From positions 1 through 64,000 of the forward strand of contig JAUWNJ010000003.1 in the NCBI GenBank assembly GCA_030612725.1: DNA of 64,000 nucleotides, read 5' to 3'. This stretch comes from Planctomycetales bacterium (GTDB lineage: Bacteria; Planctomycetota; Phycisphaerae; SM23-33). The position numbers were made by a program, and so were the translations under genes. The notes beneath the pieces were generated by a model that was not told the origin of the DNA, searched no databases, and was given only the letters and a program-made list of their open reading frames with translations. Below, in pieces: positions 48,249 to 57,296 of the stretch (position 1 is the stretch's first letter; each line of letters begins with the position of its first letter).

Positions 48249-48335
48249 AGGTCGGAAAGGCCCTGCGGGAATTTGAAAAATCAGGTCAAAAGCCCGTCCC
48301 CTTGAAAAAGGTCAAGAAGGAACTGGGGAATTAAC
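48243..48335 (+). CDS. Possible 30-residue ORF or gene remnant
   Basis: An ATG overlapping the M14-like stop opens MLKVGKALREFEKSGQKPVP followed by LKKVKKELGN. It is too short for the track and has no own ribosome site. It may be the C-terminal remnant of a small DNA-binding or antitoxin-like protein, or chance. It overlaps the convergent NTase gene by 24 bases. Confidence 0.25.
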
Positions 48336-49184
48336 GCGGTACGTCTCCGTATTTGCTGTGTCTGCTTGAAAACTGTATTGGAATCCGGTTATGGGTAATA
48401 ATGACTGCTTGATCTTGGCACATGGAAGATTTGCCGGTTTCCTCGGAGCTTCCCGATGTTGAGATCTCAGGGAAGTAATCCACTGCGTGAGAGTATCACA
48501 GTCAAACAGAGCTCGCTTGTAGTGGCGGTGCTGAAGGTCAACCAACTCCTCTAGTTCGAGGCGTTCGACATGATGGAGTATGTATTCAGTCAATCTCGGA
48601 GCTATGGCAAAATTTAGTTTTCTGGCTGTCATGAGTGCAGTAAGAACGCACAATTTCGGGAAAGGATTGTCTTCGAAATTTATATCGATTGTTTTTTTTA
48701 AAACTGCCTCAAAGAAGCCGTTTGAATAAATTTTTCGGGACTTGCCCGGCTTGGGTATCAATTCAGCCACTACTGCTTGAATATCAAGAAATGTCGTTTT
48801 GGGAAGATCGGAGAAGGCTTTTCCGGGAAAATGGTTCTCCCGAAATGCCCAGGTATCCCCTAACGCCCATATGTCGAAATCCCAACGGGAAATGCAAACC
48901 TGGAAGCCGCCAAAACGAGTTCTTTTCTCCAAGTATTCGCTAAGGTACTCTTCCAGTTCCGGCGTCATTTTTGAGACAACAATGTCCAAATCTCGCGGAT
49001 TCTTTCCGGGCCCGTGGATTATCAGATCTCTTAGTGCTCCGCCAAACAAAAAGGCCGTCCATCCCTTTTGGCGGATTTTATCGAAGATAGGCCTCAGCGG
49101 TTGGCGAATACCTGTTTGAGATGCGACGAACTTACTAACCTGTTTTCGAAGCGTGCTTCTCAACCTGTCTATTTCATTACCCAT
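48312..49184 (-). CDS. Nucleotidyltransferase (poly(A) polymerase/CCA-type head)
   Basis: The 290-residue protein carries the class II nucleotidyltransferase head: WTAFLFGGALRDLIIHGPGK, then NPRDLDIVVSKMTPELEEYL. The GG, RD and DxD motifs suit a catalytic NTase. There is no clear RNA-binding body of a housekeeping CCA enzyme; FNFAIAPRLTEYILHHVERL-like helices follow (seen as LNFAIAPRL). Its start overlaps the dGTPase stop by eight bases. Both genes are AT-rich compared with neighbours. Together they look like a horizontally acquired two-gene system. Confidence 0.8.
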   Translation of the reverse strand: MGNEIDRLRSTLRKQVSKFVASQTGIRQPLRPIFDKIRQKGWTAFLFGGALRDLIIHGPGKNPRDLDIVVSKMTPELEEYLSEYLEKRTRFGGFQVCISRWDFDIWALGDTWAFRENHFPGKAFSDLPKTTFLDIQAVVAELIPKPGKSRKIYSNGFFEAVLKKTIDINFEDNPFPKLCVLTALMTARKLNFAIAPRLTEYILHHVERLELEELVDLQHRHYKRALFDCDTLTQWITSLRSQHREAPRKPANLPCAKIKQSLLPITGFQYSFQADTANTETYRVNSPVPS

Positions 49185-50622
49185 TCGTTAGCCTCTTGTG
49201 GAGGTTGACAGCAAAAGTATCTGTCATGCCACAGACGTAATCCGTTACCAGTTGCATACGGCAGTATCTCTTGGGCAAATCGGTCTTTTCTAGTGCGTGC
49301 TTAAAGACTTTTTGGTAGTTGTCAGACGTCAGATCGTACGCTTTTTGAGCAAACTTCTCGGAATTGGAAAGGTTTTTCTTACCATTTCCACGAAAGTCAT
49401 AACCTTCCCAGTATATGTCGAGAAGATCCTGAATTACCTTCCGCCCCATTAATTCCAGATTCAATGTCTCATCAGAGCAGTACACTCGTCCCAAATTAAT
49501 CTTCCGGCAGGCTTTAACAAGAGGCCATGCTGTGGAATCCTCTACCAGTTCTCCGTGATAATCCCCCTCCATAATCTCCTCATAATTATCCATGAATGCC
49601 TTAGACGAAGCCGTAACGATTTCCCTAATTGCCAGCACTCGAAAATACCGAACCAGGGTTTTGTCCTTGGCACGACCAGAGAACTGAATTTCTTTCTCTT
49701 TTTCTTCTACATGTTCTTCCACATCCTCGAGGTATTTCCGGATGGTAGTGTTATCATCACTGCTGGCTAGTAATTCGTCCTTGAGTAATTTCCAATCCAA
49801 TATGCCCTTTGTTACTCCATCTTCGAGATCGACCGTGTTATAAACACAATCGTCCGCAGCTTCCACCAAGAAGGTGATGGGATTCCTAGCCTTGCCTGTT
49901 CCTGTCTCTGTGCGCAATTTTTCTATCAACGAATTCTCAGAGGCAAAGTAACCAACCTTGGCTTTCTCATGGAAACCGTCGTCCCCTTCATTGGAAGCAG
50001 CAACATATTTGCATGCCGCAGAAAGTGTGCCGCAAGTTAGATTGAGTCCGTGGAAGTCCGCCAGTATTTGAAGCTTCGTTATAAGTCGAATCGTTTGAGC
50101 ATTGCCCTCAAACCGTAAAAAATCCTGGACATATTGACTGGCCTTGTTTCGTCTCTCCGAAGCGTCATATAACTCGCTAAAGAAGTTGGCATCCTTTCCT
50201 TCTTTTTCCTTTTTTTGAAACCATTCGCGGATTGCTATTTCCCCGGAGTGCCCAAAGGGTGGATTTCCAAGATCGTGAAGCAGGCCACACGTGGCAGCAA
50301 TCGTCTCTATTTGCCTGCTTTTTAGGTTGTCAATATACCCCTGCTCTCTCATCTCACAGCACACGTCTTTCGCAAGGCCGCGAGCAGCATGGGAAACCTC
50401 CAGGGAATGAGTTAGCCGAGTCCTGACTGAGTCGTTGGGATCCAAGGGAAACACTTGTGTTTTGTCCTGGAGACGTCGAAAAGGCGTAGAGTACACGATA
50501 CGATCGAAATCCCTCTCAAACTCATCGCGTTTGTCTCCAGGCACCCTCTCTGACTGGCTCGGACCACCAACAAGTTCCCTTGCCCGCTCTATACTCAAAA
50601 GCTTTTGCCAGTCCATTGCCAC
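49177..50622 (-). CDS. dGTPase-like HD-domain triphosphohydrolase
   Basis: The start is probably the GTG at 50622 (GGAG nine bases upstream); ATG at 50616 is the alternative. The 481-residue protein has the dNTPase HD signature: FRRLQDKTQVFPLDPNDSVR, then TRLTHSLEVSHAARGLAKDV, the HD pair in CGLLHDLGNPPFGHSGE, and the last metal Asp in VEAADDCVYNTVDLEDG. Such enzymes split dGTP or other dNTPs into nucleoside and triphosphate. Some are known phage-defence effectors that drain dNTP pools. The NTase gene overlaps its 3' end. Base composition is AT-rich, suggesting transfer. Confidence 0.9.
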   Translation of the reverse strand: MAMDWQKLLSIERARELVGGPSQSERVPGDKRDEFERDFDRIVYSTPFRRLQDKTQVFPLDPNDSVRTRLTHSLEVSHAARGLAKDVCCEMREQGYIDNLKSRQIETIAATCGLLHDLGNPPFGHSGEIAIREWFQKKEKEGKDANFFSELYDASERRNKASQYVQDFLRFEGNAQTIRLITKLQILADFHGLNLTCGTLSAACKYVAASNEGDDGFHEKAKVGYFASENSLIEKLRTETGTGKARNPITFLVEAADDCVYNTVDLEDGVTKGILDWKLLKDELLASSDDNTTIRKYLEDVEEHVEEKEKEIQFSGRAKDKTLVRYFRVLAIREIVTASSKAFMDNYEEIMEGDYHGELVEDSTAWPLVKACRKINLGRVYCSDETLNLELMGRKVIQDLLDIYWEGYDFRGNGKKNLSNSEKFAQKAYDLTSDNYQKVFKHALEKTDLPKRYCRMQLVTDYVCGMTDTFAVNLHKRLTNG

Positions 50623-50790
50623 GCTTACCGCTCCAAGGGAGAAAGAAAAAATCTAATTTTGGGACCTCTCCCCGAATAGGGACAAATGCACACTCTATAT
50701 CACAGCCTCCTCAACAGATAACCGCCACTTGTGTCCGAAGTCAAGGAGAAAGAAATGCGGACTCTAAAAGTGCCACACACACATTCCGGC

Positions 50791-53364
50791 CTATTCGGCC
50801 TGCTCGTTTATCTGCGGAATGTAACCCGCTTCGACGGTTGTGCCGTCGGTTTTGCGGATGGTGGGTTGGGGATTGGCTTTTTCGTGGTTTAATAATTGCA
50901 GTTCCAGGGCCTTTTTCTGGTCGGGCTTTAGGGTTTTCCAGCCTAGTCTGCCTCGGCATTTCGGGAAGGCAGAGCATCCCAGCCAAGGCCCACGCGCGCC
51001 GCGGCGCAAGTTCATCGGCTTACCGCACTTGGAGCAGACCAGGTCGGTCTCGAGCGGCGGGGGCGACGGCAGTTTCACGCCGCCCTTTTTGTCCAGATTG
51101 ACAATTCCTTTGCATTCGGGATAGTCCGGGCAACTAAGGAACGGCCCATACCGGCCGTTGCGAAGAATCAGCGCTTTGCCGCACACCGGACAAGCAATAT
51201 CGACTATCTTCGCCTCAATCTTCTTTCCATCCTTATCGACCGGGAAAGTCGTTTTGCAGTCGGGATAGCCCGTGCAGGCGAGGTACTTGCCGTTCTTGCT
51301 CCAGCGATAAACCATCGGCTTTTCGCATTGCGGGCAGGTGTATTCGGACGGTTCGACTTGGGCCTTTGCGTGGACCATCTCTTCGCCGGCTTTTTCAAGG
51401 TCGGCTTTGAAAGGTCCGTAGAAGTCCCGCAGCACGGATGTCCAGTCAGTGCGAGCCTCTTCGACCTCATCGAGTTTGTCTTCCAGGCGGGCGGTGAAAC
51501 GCAGGTCGAATATGTCTGCGAAATGCTTGATGAGTTTGTCGGTAACGACCGTGCCGAGTTCGGTGGCGTAGAATCGCCGGTCGATCTGTTTGGCGTATTC
51601 GCGGTCCTGGATAGTTTTGACAATGGCGGCGTAGGTGCTGGGGCGGCCTATGCCTTCGGCTTCGAGGGCCTTGACCAGCGACGCCTCGGTGTATCGCGGC
51701 GGCGGCTGGGTGAAGTGCTGGGTTGGGTCCATCGCTGCCGGTGCGACGGGCGCGTTCTCGCTCAGTGGTGGAAGAATCTGCTCGCCGTATTTGGGCAGAC
51801 CGGCGACCTTGAGGAACCCGTCGAAGATGAGTCTCCGCCCGCCGGCCTTGAAAATCGCTTCTCCAAGAGGCGTTTCGGCGACGATCTCGGCTTCGGTAAC
51901 TTCCCATCGGGCGGGCATCATCTGGCAGGCGACGAATCGCCTCCAGATAAGGTCGTAAAGCCTCATCTGGGCCTGGTCGAGTACGCCGGCGAGCGATTCG
52001 GGCGTTCGGGTAACATCGGTGGGTCGGATAGCTTCGTGGGCCTCCTGGGCCCGTCCGCCCGAAGCATAGAGTTTGGGGTCTTCCGGCAGGTATTTTTCGC
52101 CGAAATTTTCGTTGATGAACGACCGGCACTGCGTAACCGCCTGGGTTGAGAGGTTCCGGCTGTCGGTTCGCATATATGTAATCAGTCCGACGCTTCCGGC
52201 GTCGGGGACCTCCATACCCTCGTAAAGTTGCTGCGCGACCCGCATCGTCCGCGAGGTCGAAAACCCCAGTCGAACCGAGGCTGCCTGCTGGAGTGTAACC
52301 GTGGTGAACGGCGCCGAGGAGCGAGATTTGTTTTCGCGCTGCTTGAGAGAGCGGATGATGTATGCGGGGACCGACTCGCCCAATCGCCCTGTAACGCTCG
52401 CCGAATGCTTGGCAGGACCTTTACCGTCTGGGTTCTCCGTCCGCTGAACATCATCTATCACCAGTCCGAGGGCTTTGGCGACTTCGATTGCTTCCTCGGC
52501 ATTGTCGGGTGCGAATTTCTCGCCCTTCCATTTGAGAAGTTCGGCCCGAAAGGCGCCATGCTCGGCGATGAAGGTTTGCTGTTGCTGTTGTGTGGGACCT
52601 TTTCCTTTGTGGTCTTTTTTCGCCAGGAAGACCTTCCACTTGCGGGTCAGTTCGCCGGCGGTTTGGCAGTCCGGGGTAAAGACCGTTGGGATTTTCCAGA
52701 ACTCCTCCGGCATGAACGCCTCGATCGCCCGCTCTCGCTCGACGATAAGGCGAACGGCGACGGTTTGGACGCGACCGGCTGACAGGCCTCTGGCGACTTT
52801 CTTCCACAGGAGCGGGCTGACCTTATATCCGACGATCCGGTCGAGTATCCGCCGGGCCTGCTGGGCATCGACCTTGTTCATGTCCAGTTCGTGCGGGTCG
52901 GCGAAGGCCGCCTGGATTGCCGATTTGGTTATCTCGTTGAAAACGACGCGCCTGAGGCGGTCTTTGGGAATCTTCAGCGCTTCGGCCAGATGCCATGCGA
53001 TTGCTTCGCCCTCGCGGTCGAGGTCAGTCGCCAGGAATACTTCGGGCGCGGATTTGCTGAGTTTTTTCAGTTCGGCGAGGACTTTTTTTCGCCCTGTCAG
53101 CGGTTCATAGGTCGGCGTGAAATCGCCTTCCAGATCAACGCCGATGTCCTTTGTCGGGAGGTCGCGGACGTGTCCCATTGAGGCTTTGACTATGAAATCG
53201 GGTCCGAGGTAGCGGTTTATCGTCTTGGCCTTGGCGGGCGACTCGACGATGACCAGTTTTTTCCCGCCTGCTTTACCGGAGGATTTCCCTCGCGCGGAGG
53301 TTTTCCGTTTGGCCCGCGAAGGGGTCTTGGTCGGTGAACCGGTTTTTACGGCAGCGGTATTCAT
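50791..53364 (-). CDS. topA: DNA topoisomerase I
   Basis: The ATG at 53364 (MNTAAVKTGSPTKTP) is chosen over 53433; the product is 857 residues. A Lys-rich N-terminal extension precedes the Toprim domain (KLVIVESPAKAKTINRYLG and FLATDLDREGEAIAWHLAEA). The catalytic Tyr lies in VGLITYMRTDSRNLS. Three zinc-ribbon repeats close it: CPQCEKPM, CPVCGKALIL and CSKCGKPMNL, each with a second Cys pair. It relaxes negative supercoils. Gene is single and normal for bacteria. Confidence 0.97.
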   Translation of the reverse strand: MNTAAVKTGSPTKTPSRAKRKTSARGKSSGKAGGKKLVIVESPAKAKTINRYLGPDFIVKASMGHVRDLPTKDIGVDLEGDFTPTYEPLTGRKKVLAELKKLSKSAPEVFLATDLDREGEAIAWHLAEALKIPKDRLRRVVFNEITKSAIQAAFADPHELDMNKVDAQQARRILDRIVGYKVSPLLWKKVARGLSAGRVQTVAVRLIVERERAIEAFMPEEFWKIPTVFTPDCQTAGELTRKWKVFLAKKDHKGKGPTQQQQQTFIAEHGAFRAELLKWKGEKFAPDNAEEAIEVAKALGLVIDDVQRTENPDGKGPAKHSASVTGRLGESVPAYIIRSLKQRENKSRSSAPFTTVTLQQAASVRLGFSTSRTMRVAQQLYEGMEVPDAGSVGLITYMRTDSRNLSTQAVTQCRSFINENFGEKYLPEDPKLYASGGRAQEAHEAIRPTDVTRTPESLAGVLDQAQMRLYDLIWRRFVACQMMPARWEVTEAEIVAETPLGEAIFKAGGRRLIFDGFLKVAGLPKYGEQILPPLSENAPVAPAAMDPTQHFTQPPPRYTEASLVKALEAEGIGRPSTYAAIVKTIQDREYAKQIDRRFYATELGTVVTDKLIKHFADIFDLRFTARLEDKLDEVEEARTDWTSVLRDFYGPFKADLEKAGEEMVHAKAQVEPSEYTCPQCEKPMVYRWSKNGKYLACTGYPDCKTTFPVDKDGKKIEAKIVDIACPVCGKALILRNGRYGPFLSCPDYPECKGIVNLDKKGGVKLPSPPPLETDLVCSKCGKPMNLRRGARGPWLGCSAFPKCRGRLGWKTLKPDQKKALELQLLNHEKANPQPTIRKTDGTTVEAGYIPQINEQAE

Positions 53365-53494
53365 CTGCAACGCCTTTTCGGTCAGTCTGGTATGGCGACT
53401 GAAGGAAAAAATTGTGGCTAATACTTGACGCAAGCGTCGGGTTTGTCAAGTGTTTGCTTCAGACGGGGCGGGAAAGCGGTCGCGATTAGAAAAA

Positions 53495-53527
53495 GGTGGG
53501 TCTCCGCTTCGCTCCGGTCCAGCCTAC
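53495..53527. repeat. 33-bp half-element of the hypF palindrome family
   Basis: It starts GGTGGGTCTCCGCTTCG and ends GGTCCAGCCTAC, the same length as the copies at 30836-30868 and 38098-38130. It lies in the gap upstream of topA. Confidence 0.65.
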
Positions 53528-53538
53528 GACTGTAACTG

Positions 53539-53667
53539 TTACCATGCCGAATTCGGAGGATTTTTCTTCATCGGTGGAGCCTCCGGCGGCGGTGGTCTGA
53601 CGCGGTAAAGAACGCCGGTGGGTTTGGCGTCCACGTATGGCAACAGGGCTTTGAATAGCATTGACAT
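53539..53667 (-). CDS. Possible 42-residue protein
   Basis: A minus-strand ORF reads MSMLFKALLPYVDAKPTGVL then YRVRPPPPEAPPMKKNPPNS. It is absent from the track and has only a weak GGAA site. A Pro-rich small protein is possible but unproven. It sits between topA and the methyltransferase gene. Confidence 0.3.
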   Translation of the reverse strand: MSMLFKALLPYVDAKPTGVLYRVRPPPPEAPPMKKNPPNSAW

Positions 53668-53765
53668 GTTTCCGGTATCGCAGGACAATAATAGTTAAAG
53701 GGTTCGGTAAGGATCGTCGAAATAGCGACAGGCGATGCCCGGGAACAGGGAATGCTTTTTTGACA

Positions 53766-54410
53766 ATGAAATCACGACAGATCAGCCGTTTTGCCTGGCG
53801 ACATTACTGTGACGCTTCTCTGTCGATTCGCTGGCTCACGAGACTCCGACCGGCCATTTGTCCGCTCGAAGTCGTGGCGGAATCCGTACCGGTCGGCGCT
53901 CGGGTGCTTGACGTTGGGTGCGGGGCCGGTCTGCTTCTGTCATGGCTGGTCGAAAGCCGATCTCTTGCGTCGGGTGTGGGAATCGACCTGTCGCAACGGG
54001 CCATCGAAATCGCCAAGAGCGCCACATCGGATAGTCGTTTGCGATTTGAGGTTCGTCGGACACAAGAGCCGTGGCCCGTGGGTCCCTTCGACGTGGTAAC
54101 GCTTGTGGACGTGCTTCACCACGTTGAACCGAACCGTCAGCGGGCGTTTGTGAAGCGGATTGGCGAGATAAACCCGAAACGGGTGATCCTGAAGGACCTC
54201 GACCCCAGACCTCGCTGGAAGGCATGGATGAACGCCCTTCACGATTTCCTGATGACCCGACGGCGGGTATATCCGCGAAAGATGACCGAAGTGGCGGCGT
54301 GGCTTGCCGAGGACGGATTCAACGTCGTCAGGGTCGAACGGTTGGATCGTCTTTGGTACAGTCACTACTTGATCGAGGCGACCCGAACTACCTCGCCATC
54401 GGCAGATTAA
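53766..54410 (+). CDS. Class I SAM-dependent methyltransferase
   Basis: The ATG at 53766 (MKSRQISRFAWRHYCD) gives 214 residues. The SAM motif GARVLDVGCGAGLLLSWLVE is followed by GVGIDLSQRAIEIAKS and the motif IV-like DVVTLVDVLHHVEPN. The substrate is not known. The gene is close to and coherent with the downstream DUF2723 and prenyltransferase genes, so a role in lipid-linked sugar or envelope metabolism is possible. Confidence 0.88.
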   Translation: MKSRQISRFAWRHYCDASLSIRWLTRLRPAICPLEVVAESVPVGARVLDVGCGAGLLLSWLVESRSLASGVGIDLSQRAIEIAKSATSDSRLRFEVRRTQEPWPVGPFDVVTLVDVLHHVEPNRQRAFVKRIGEINPKRVILKDLDPRPRWKAWMNALHDFLMTRRRVYPRKMTEVAAWLAEDGFNVVRVERLDRLWYSHYLIEATRTTSPSAD

Positions 54411-54421
54411 AGGAAGATTCC

Positions 54422-56029
54422 GTGAGACAATGTTCCGCGCCCCCGACCGGACCTGAAGCACTGCTTTCGGCGTCGTGCAAGCGACGAGCAGTTGTGGGTT
54501 GGTTTGTCGCGTTGGGCGTGGCGCTGGTTCTCTACGGTTTGACCATCGCGCCGGACCTGGTCTGGCATGATGCGGGAGACTACCAGTGGCAAGCGGCGAG
54601 AATGAATTTGTCTCGTCCCGGTGATACCGTTCGCGTACATCCGTTCTTCGTGATCCTGTCCCACGTTTTGGGCAAAGTGGGTCTGTGGAACTATGCCGAA
54701 GCCGCCAACGTTACCAGCGTAATCGGTACGGCGTTGTTGGCAGCCAACATCTGGTTGATCGCGTACCTCATCATCCGTCGCCTTGGGGCGGCTACGATTG
54801 GCTTTCTCTCCTGCCTGTTGGCGCACACAATCTGGCAGCAAGGCGTGCAGGCGCAGACATACGGTTGGTCCAACGCTTTCATGTCGGCGATGATTGTGGT
54901 CGCTATCTGTTACATATACACCCATCGGGTCCGTTGGTTGCTATTGATGTTCTTTCTCGGCGGCGTGGGGTTGAGCGCACACGTGATGTCGCAGTTGGTT
55001 CTGGTCGTGCTGGGTATTTGGGTGCTCTTTCAGGTGTTTCGTCGGCGAACGCCCGCCTGGATTCTTCCGGCGGGTATTGTGCTCTGGGTCGTGGGAGGCG
55101 CGCTGTTCTGGTACGTGGTATATCTGGAATTTCAGCGAACCGGAAGTGTCAACCAAGCGCTGGTATCGGCTTTCGTGGGCAAGTGGAGCCGGTCCGTCTT
55201 CAATGTGAGCGGGGTTCCGAAGATGCTTCTTCGCAGTTTCATGATGCTTGTGCTGAATTTCCCGACCCCCATTGCTTTACTGGGCATCTGGGGTATTTGG
55301 CGAAGCCGTCGGCTGCTGCGGGGGACCCCACTGGCCGGATTATTGGGCGCTATGTTGGCCCTTTACACGCTCTTTGCCTGTCGATACCAGGTGCCGAACC
55401 AGAACTTCTTCTTCACGCCGGCGTATGCGCTTGTTGCGGTCTATATCGCCTTGGGGGTGCACGCGACCGGATGGTGCGAACGCAAGTGGGCGCTGTTGGT
55501 TCTCGTTGCTCTGACGGTTTCCGTGGCGCCGACGTATTGGGCGATGACCCATGTCGCCAGGGCATGGAAGGTGGACCTGCGAGGGCGCGGAAAGCACGAG
55601 CGTGTTATTCCATACCGAGATTTCTATACTTATTACCTGTTACCGTGGCAGCATGTTCAGACCGGACCGCGGCGATTTGCCGAGGAAGCGATTGGGTCCC
55701 TACCGCCTGACGCTGTTCTAATCGCCGACTCCACTACGGTTCCGCCGTTGGGTTATGTGCGATACATTGAGGGGCAACGACCGGACGTGCTAGTGATGGG
55801 TACGGGTTTCGACCAGCAATCGCCCTCGGTCAGGAACTATTGGTCAAGCACGCATAACTTGCTGCCCGGGTTACGAGCCGAAGGCCGACGGGTCTTTGTC
55901 GTCTCCGGCAACCCTTCCTACATGCCGAAATGGGTCTCGCGGTATGCGAGGGTTGAACCGTTTGGCATCATCTTCGAGGTCAAACCTCGCAAACCAAAGG
56001 GTAGCCAGGCAGGACAATCACGCCGGTAA
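54422..56029 (+). CDS. DUF2723/TMEM260-like membrane glycosyltransferase
   Basis: The GTG at 54422 has AAAGGAAG upstream and gives 535 residues; the track ORF is too long. About ten membrane helices are visible. The first loop, APDLVWHDAGDYQWQAARMN, has the Asp/Glu expected for lipid-linked sugar transferases, then VRVHPFFVILSHVLGKVG. The C-terminal outer domain (LPPDAVLIADSTTVPPLGYV) matches the family. The fold is GT-C-like. It probably mannosylates or glycosylates exported proteins or lipids. The methyltransferase lies 11 bases upstream. Confidence 0.85.
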   Translation: MRQCSAPPTGPEALLSASCKRRAVVGWFVALGVALVLYGLTIAPDLVWHDAGDYQWQAARMNLSRPGDTVRVHPFFVILSHVLGKVGLWNYAEAANVTSVIGTALLAANIWLIAYLIIRRLGAATIGFLSCLLAHTIWQQGVQAQTYGWSNAFMSAMIVVAICYIYTHRVRWLLLMFFLGGVGLSAHVMSQLVLVVLGIWVLFQVFRRRTPAWILPAGIVLWVVGGALFWYVVYLEFQRTGSVNQALVSAFVGKWSRSVFNVSGVPKMLLRSFMMLVLNFPTPIALLGIWGIWRSRRLLRGTPLAGLLGAMLALYTLFACRYQVPNQNFFFTPAYALVAVYIALGVHATGWCERKWALLVLVALTVSVAPTYWAMTHVARAWKVDLRGRGKHERVIPYRDFYTYYLLPWQHVQTGPRRFAEEAIGSLPPDAVLIADSTTVPPLGYVRYIEGQRPDVLVMGTGFDQQSPSVRNYWSSTHNLLPGLRAEGRRVFVVSGNPSYMPKWVSRYARVEPFGIIFEVKPRKPKGSQAGQSRR

Positions 56030-56138
56030 ATAGATTTCCTCCGGTACGAGAAGCCTTTTGTGGAGGGGCAAAAGCCATTTGGTCGATATGAAGTGCAGAA
56101 TCATCGGCGTATTACGAAAGGACGCTGTTGGAAACAGC

Positions 56139-57128
56139 ATGAATGATAATGTCGAACAAATCAGCAAGGTTCCCGCCTCTACCCGCACGGGTCTTGGTGC
56201 GGTTGTCGAGACCTTGCGGATTCCGCATTGGATCAAGAATGTTTTCGTGGCTGCGCCAATCCTGTTTTCCAACCGGTTTGACGACCCACAGGCATGGGGC
56301 ATGTGTATCCTGGCCGTGGCGGCGTTCTGTCTGCTCAGCAGCGCGATTTACCTGATAAACGACATCGCCGACCGCAAATCCGACCAGACTCACCCGGTCA
56401 AGAAGGACAGGCCAGTCGCATCGGGACGATTGTCGCCGTTGGTAGCAGCCATCGCGGCGGTGGTACTGCTGGCAGGTGGGATGGGAATCGTCGCGCACCT
56501 CTGCCGCAAGTTGTATCAACCCGGTATGCCACTGGCGGGAATGGGGCTTGCGGTCTGGGCGGGTGCATATATGCTGATTAACCTCGCATACAACCTCGGA
56601 CTGAAGGGCAAGCCTATACTCGACGTTATTATCGTGGCGATGGGGTTCGTGCTCCGCGCCATGGCCGGGGCTGCCGTCATCGCCGTGGTCATCAGTCCCT
56701 GGCTGGTGGTTTGCACGTTCATGCTGTGTTTGTTTATCGCTCTGGCCAAGCGACGCAGCGAAATTATCGCCCTGGGAGACTCGGCTGGAGATACCCGTCG
56801 GGTACATGGATTTTACACATTGGCAAATCTCGACCATATGCTGTCCGTTTCGGCGGGTCTGGCGATTCTGACCTACAGTCTGTATTGCCTGGCTCCGGCT
56901 ACGGTTGCGCGTATCGGTTCATCGCATATGATATGGACCATTCCGCTGGTGGTTTATGGAATGTTCCGCTACTACTGCCTGACGTTGTCAGCCGGCGGTG
57001 GCGACCCGGTGCGAGTGCTCCTGCGGGACAAGGTTCTCTGGCTGGTCGGAGCGGCGTGGCTTGGGTGCGTAATTGTGGTTCTGCGATGGGGTGCCGATGA
57101 TGCGGTGCGCGGGCTGCTGTTGCAGTAA
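56139..57128 (+). CDS. UbiA-family decaprenyl-phosphate phosphoribosyltransferase-like
   Basis: The ATG at 56139 (MNDNVEQISKVPAST) gives 329 residues; an earlier ATG is possible. The diphosphate site NDIADRKSDQTHPVKKDRPV matches the DPPR synthase family. RIPHWIKNVFVAAPILFSNR and CLFIALAKRRSEI are other family blocks. About nine membrane helices. It transfers phosphoribose to a polyprenyl phosphate, feeding arabinose or related lipid-linked sugar. This fits the glycosyltransferase upstream. Confidence 0.9.
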   Translation: MNDNVEQISKVPASTRTGLGAVVETLRIPHWIKNVFVAAPILFSNRFDDPQAWGMCILAVAAFCLLSSAIYLINDIADRKSDQTHPVKKDRPVASGRLSPLVAAIAAVVLLAGGMGIVAHLCRKLYQPGMPLAGMGLAVWAGAYMLINLAYNLGLKGKPILDVIIVAMGFVLRAMAGAAVIAVVISPWLVVCTFMLCLFIALAKRRSEIIALGDSAGDTRRVHGFYTLANLDHMLSVSAGLAILTYSLYCLAPATVARIGSSHMIWTIPLVVYGMFRYYCLTLSAGGGDPVRVLLRDKVLWLVGAAWLGCVIVVLRWGADDAVRGLLLQ

Positions 57129-57140
57129 GTATGTTTAGAG

Positions 57141-57256
57141 AATATTGAATATTGAACAAAAAATGTCGAATTTCGAAGTAAAAGAAACAAATCGCCTTCG
57201 TAGGGATGTTTTTTTCACTTCGTAATTCAAAATTCTCTGTTCAATATTCAATATTC
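57141..57256. repeat. 116-bp palindromic element
   Basis: GAATATTGAATATTGAACA (57141-57159) is the exact reverse complement of 57238-57256. The interior has TTCGAAGT and ACTTCG as a second weaker pair. It lies between two convergent genes and looks MITE-like. Confidence 0.75.
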
Positions 57257-57296
57257 ATTTTTCATCTGTTTCTCATTATCCCGCACTGCCATATTA

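Noticed and set aside
48312-49184. Housekeeping CCA-adding enzyme
   Set aside because: The NTase head is right, but the protein is short, lacks an obvious tRNA-binding body and is coupled to a foreign-looking dGTPase gene.
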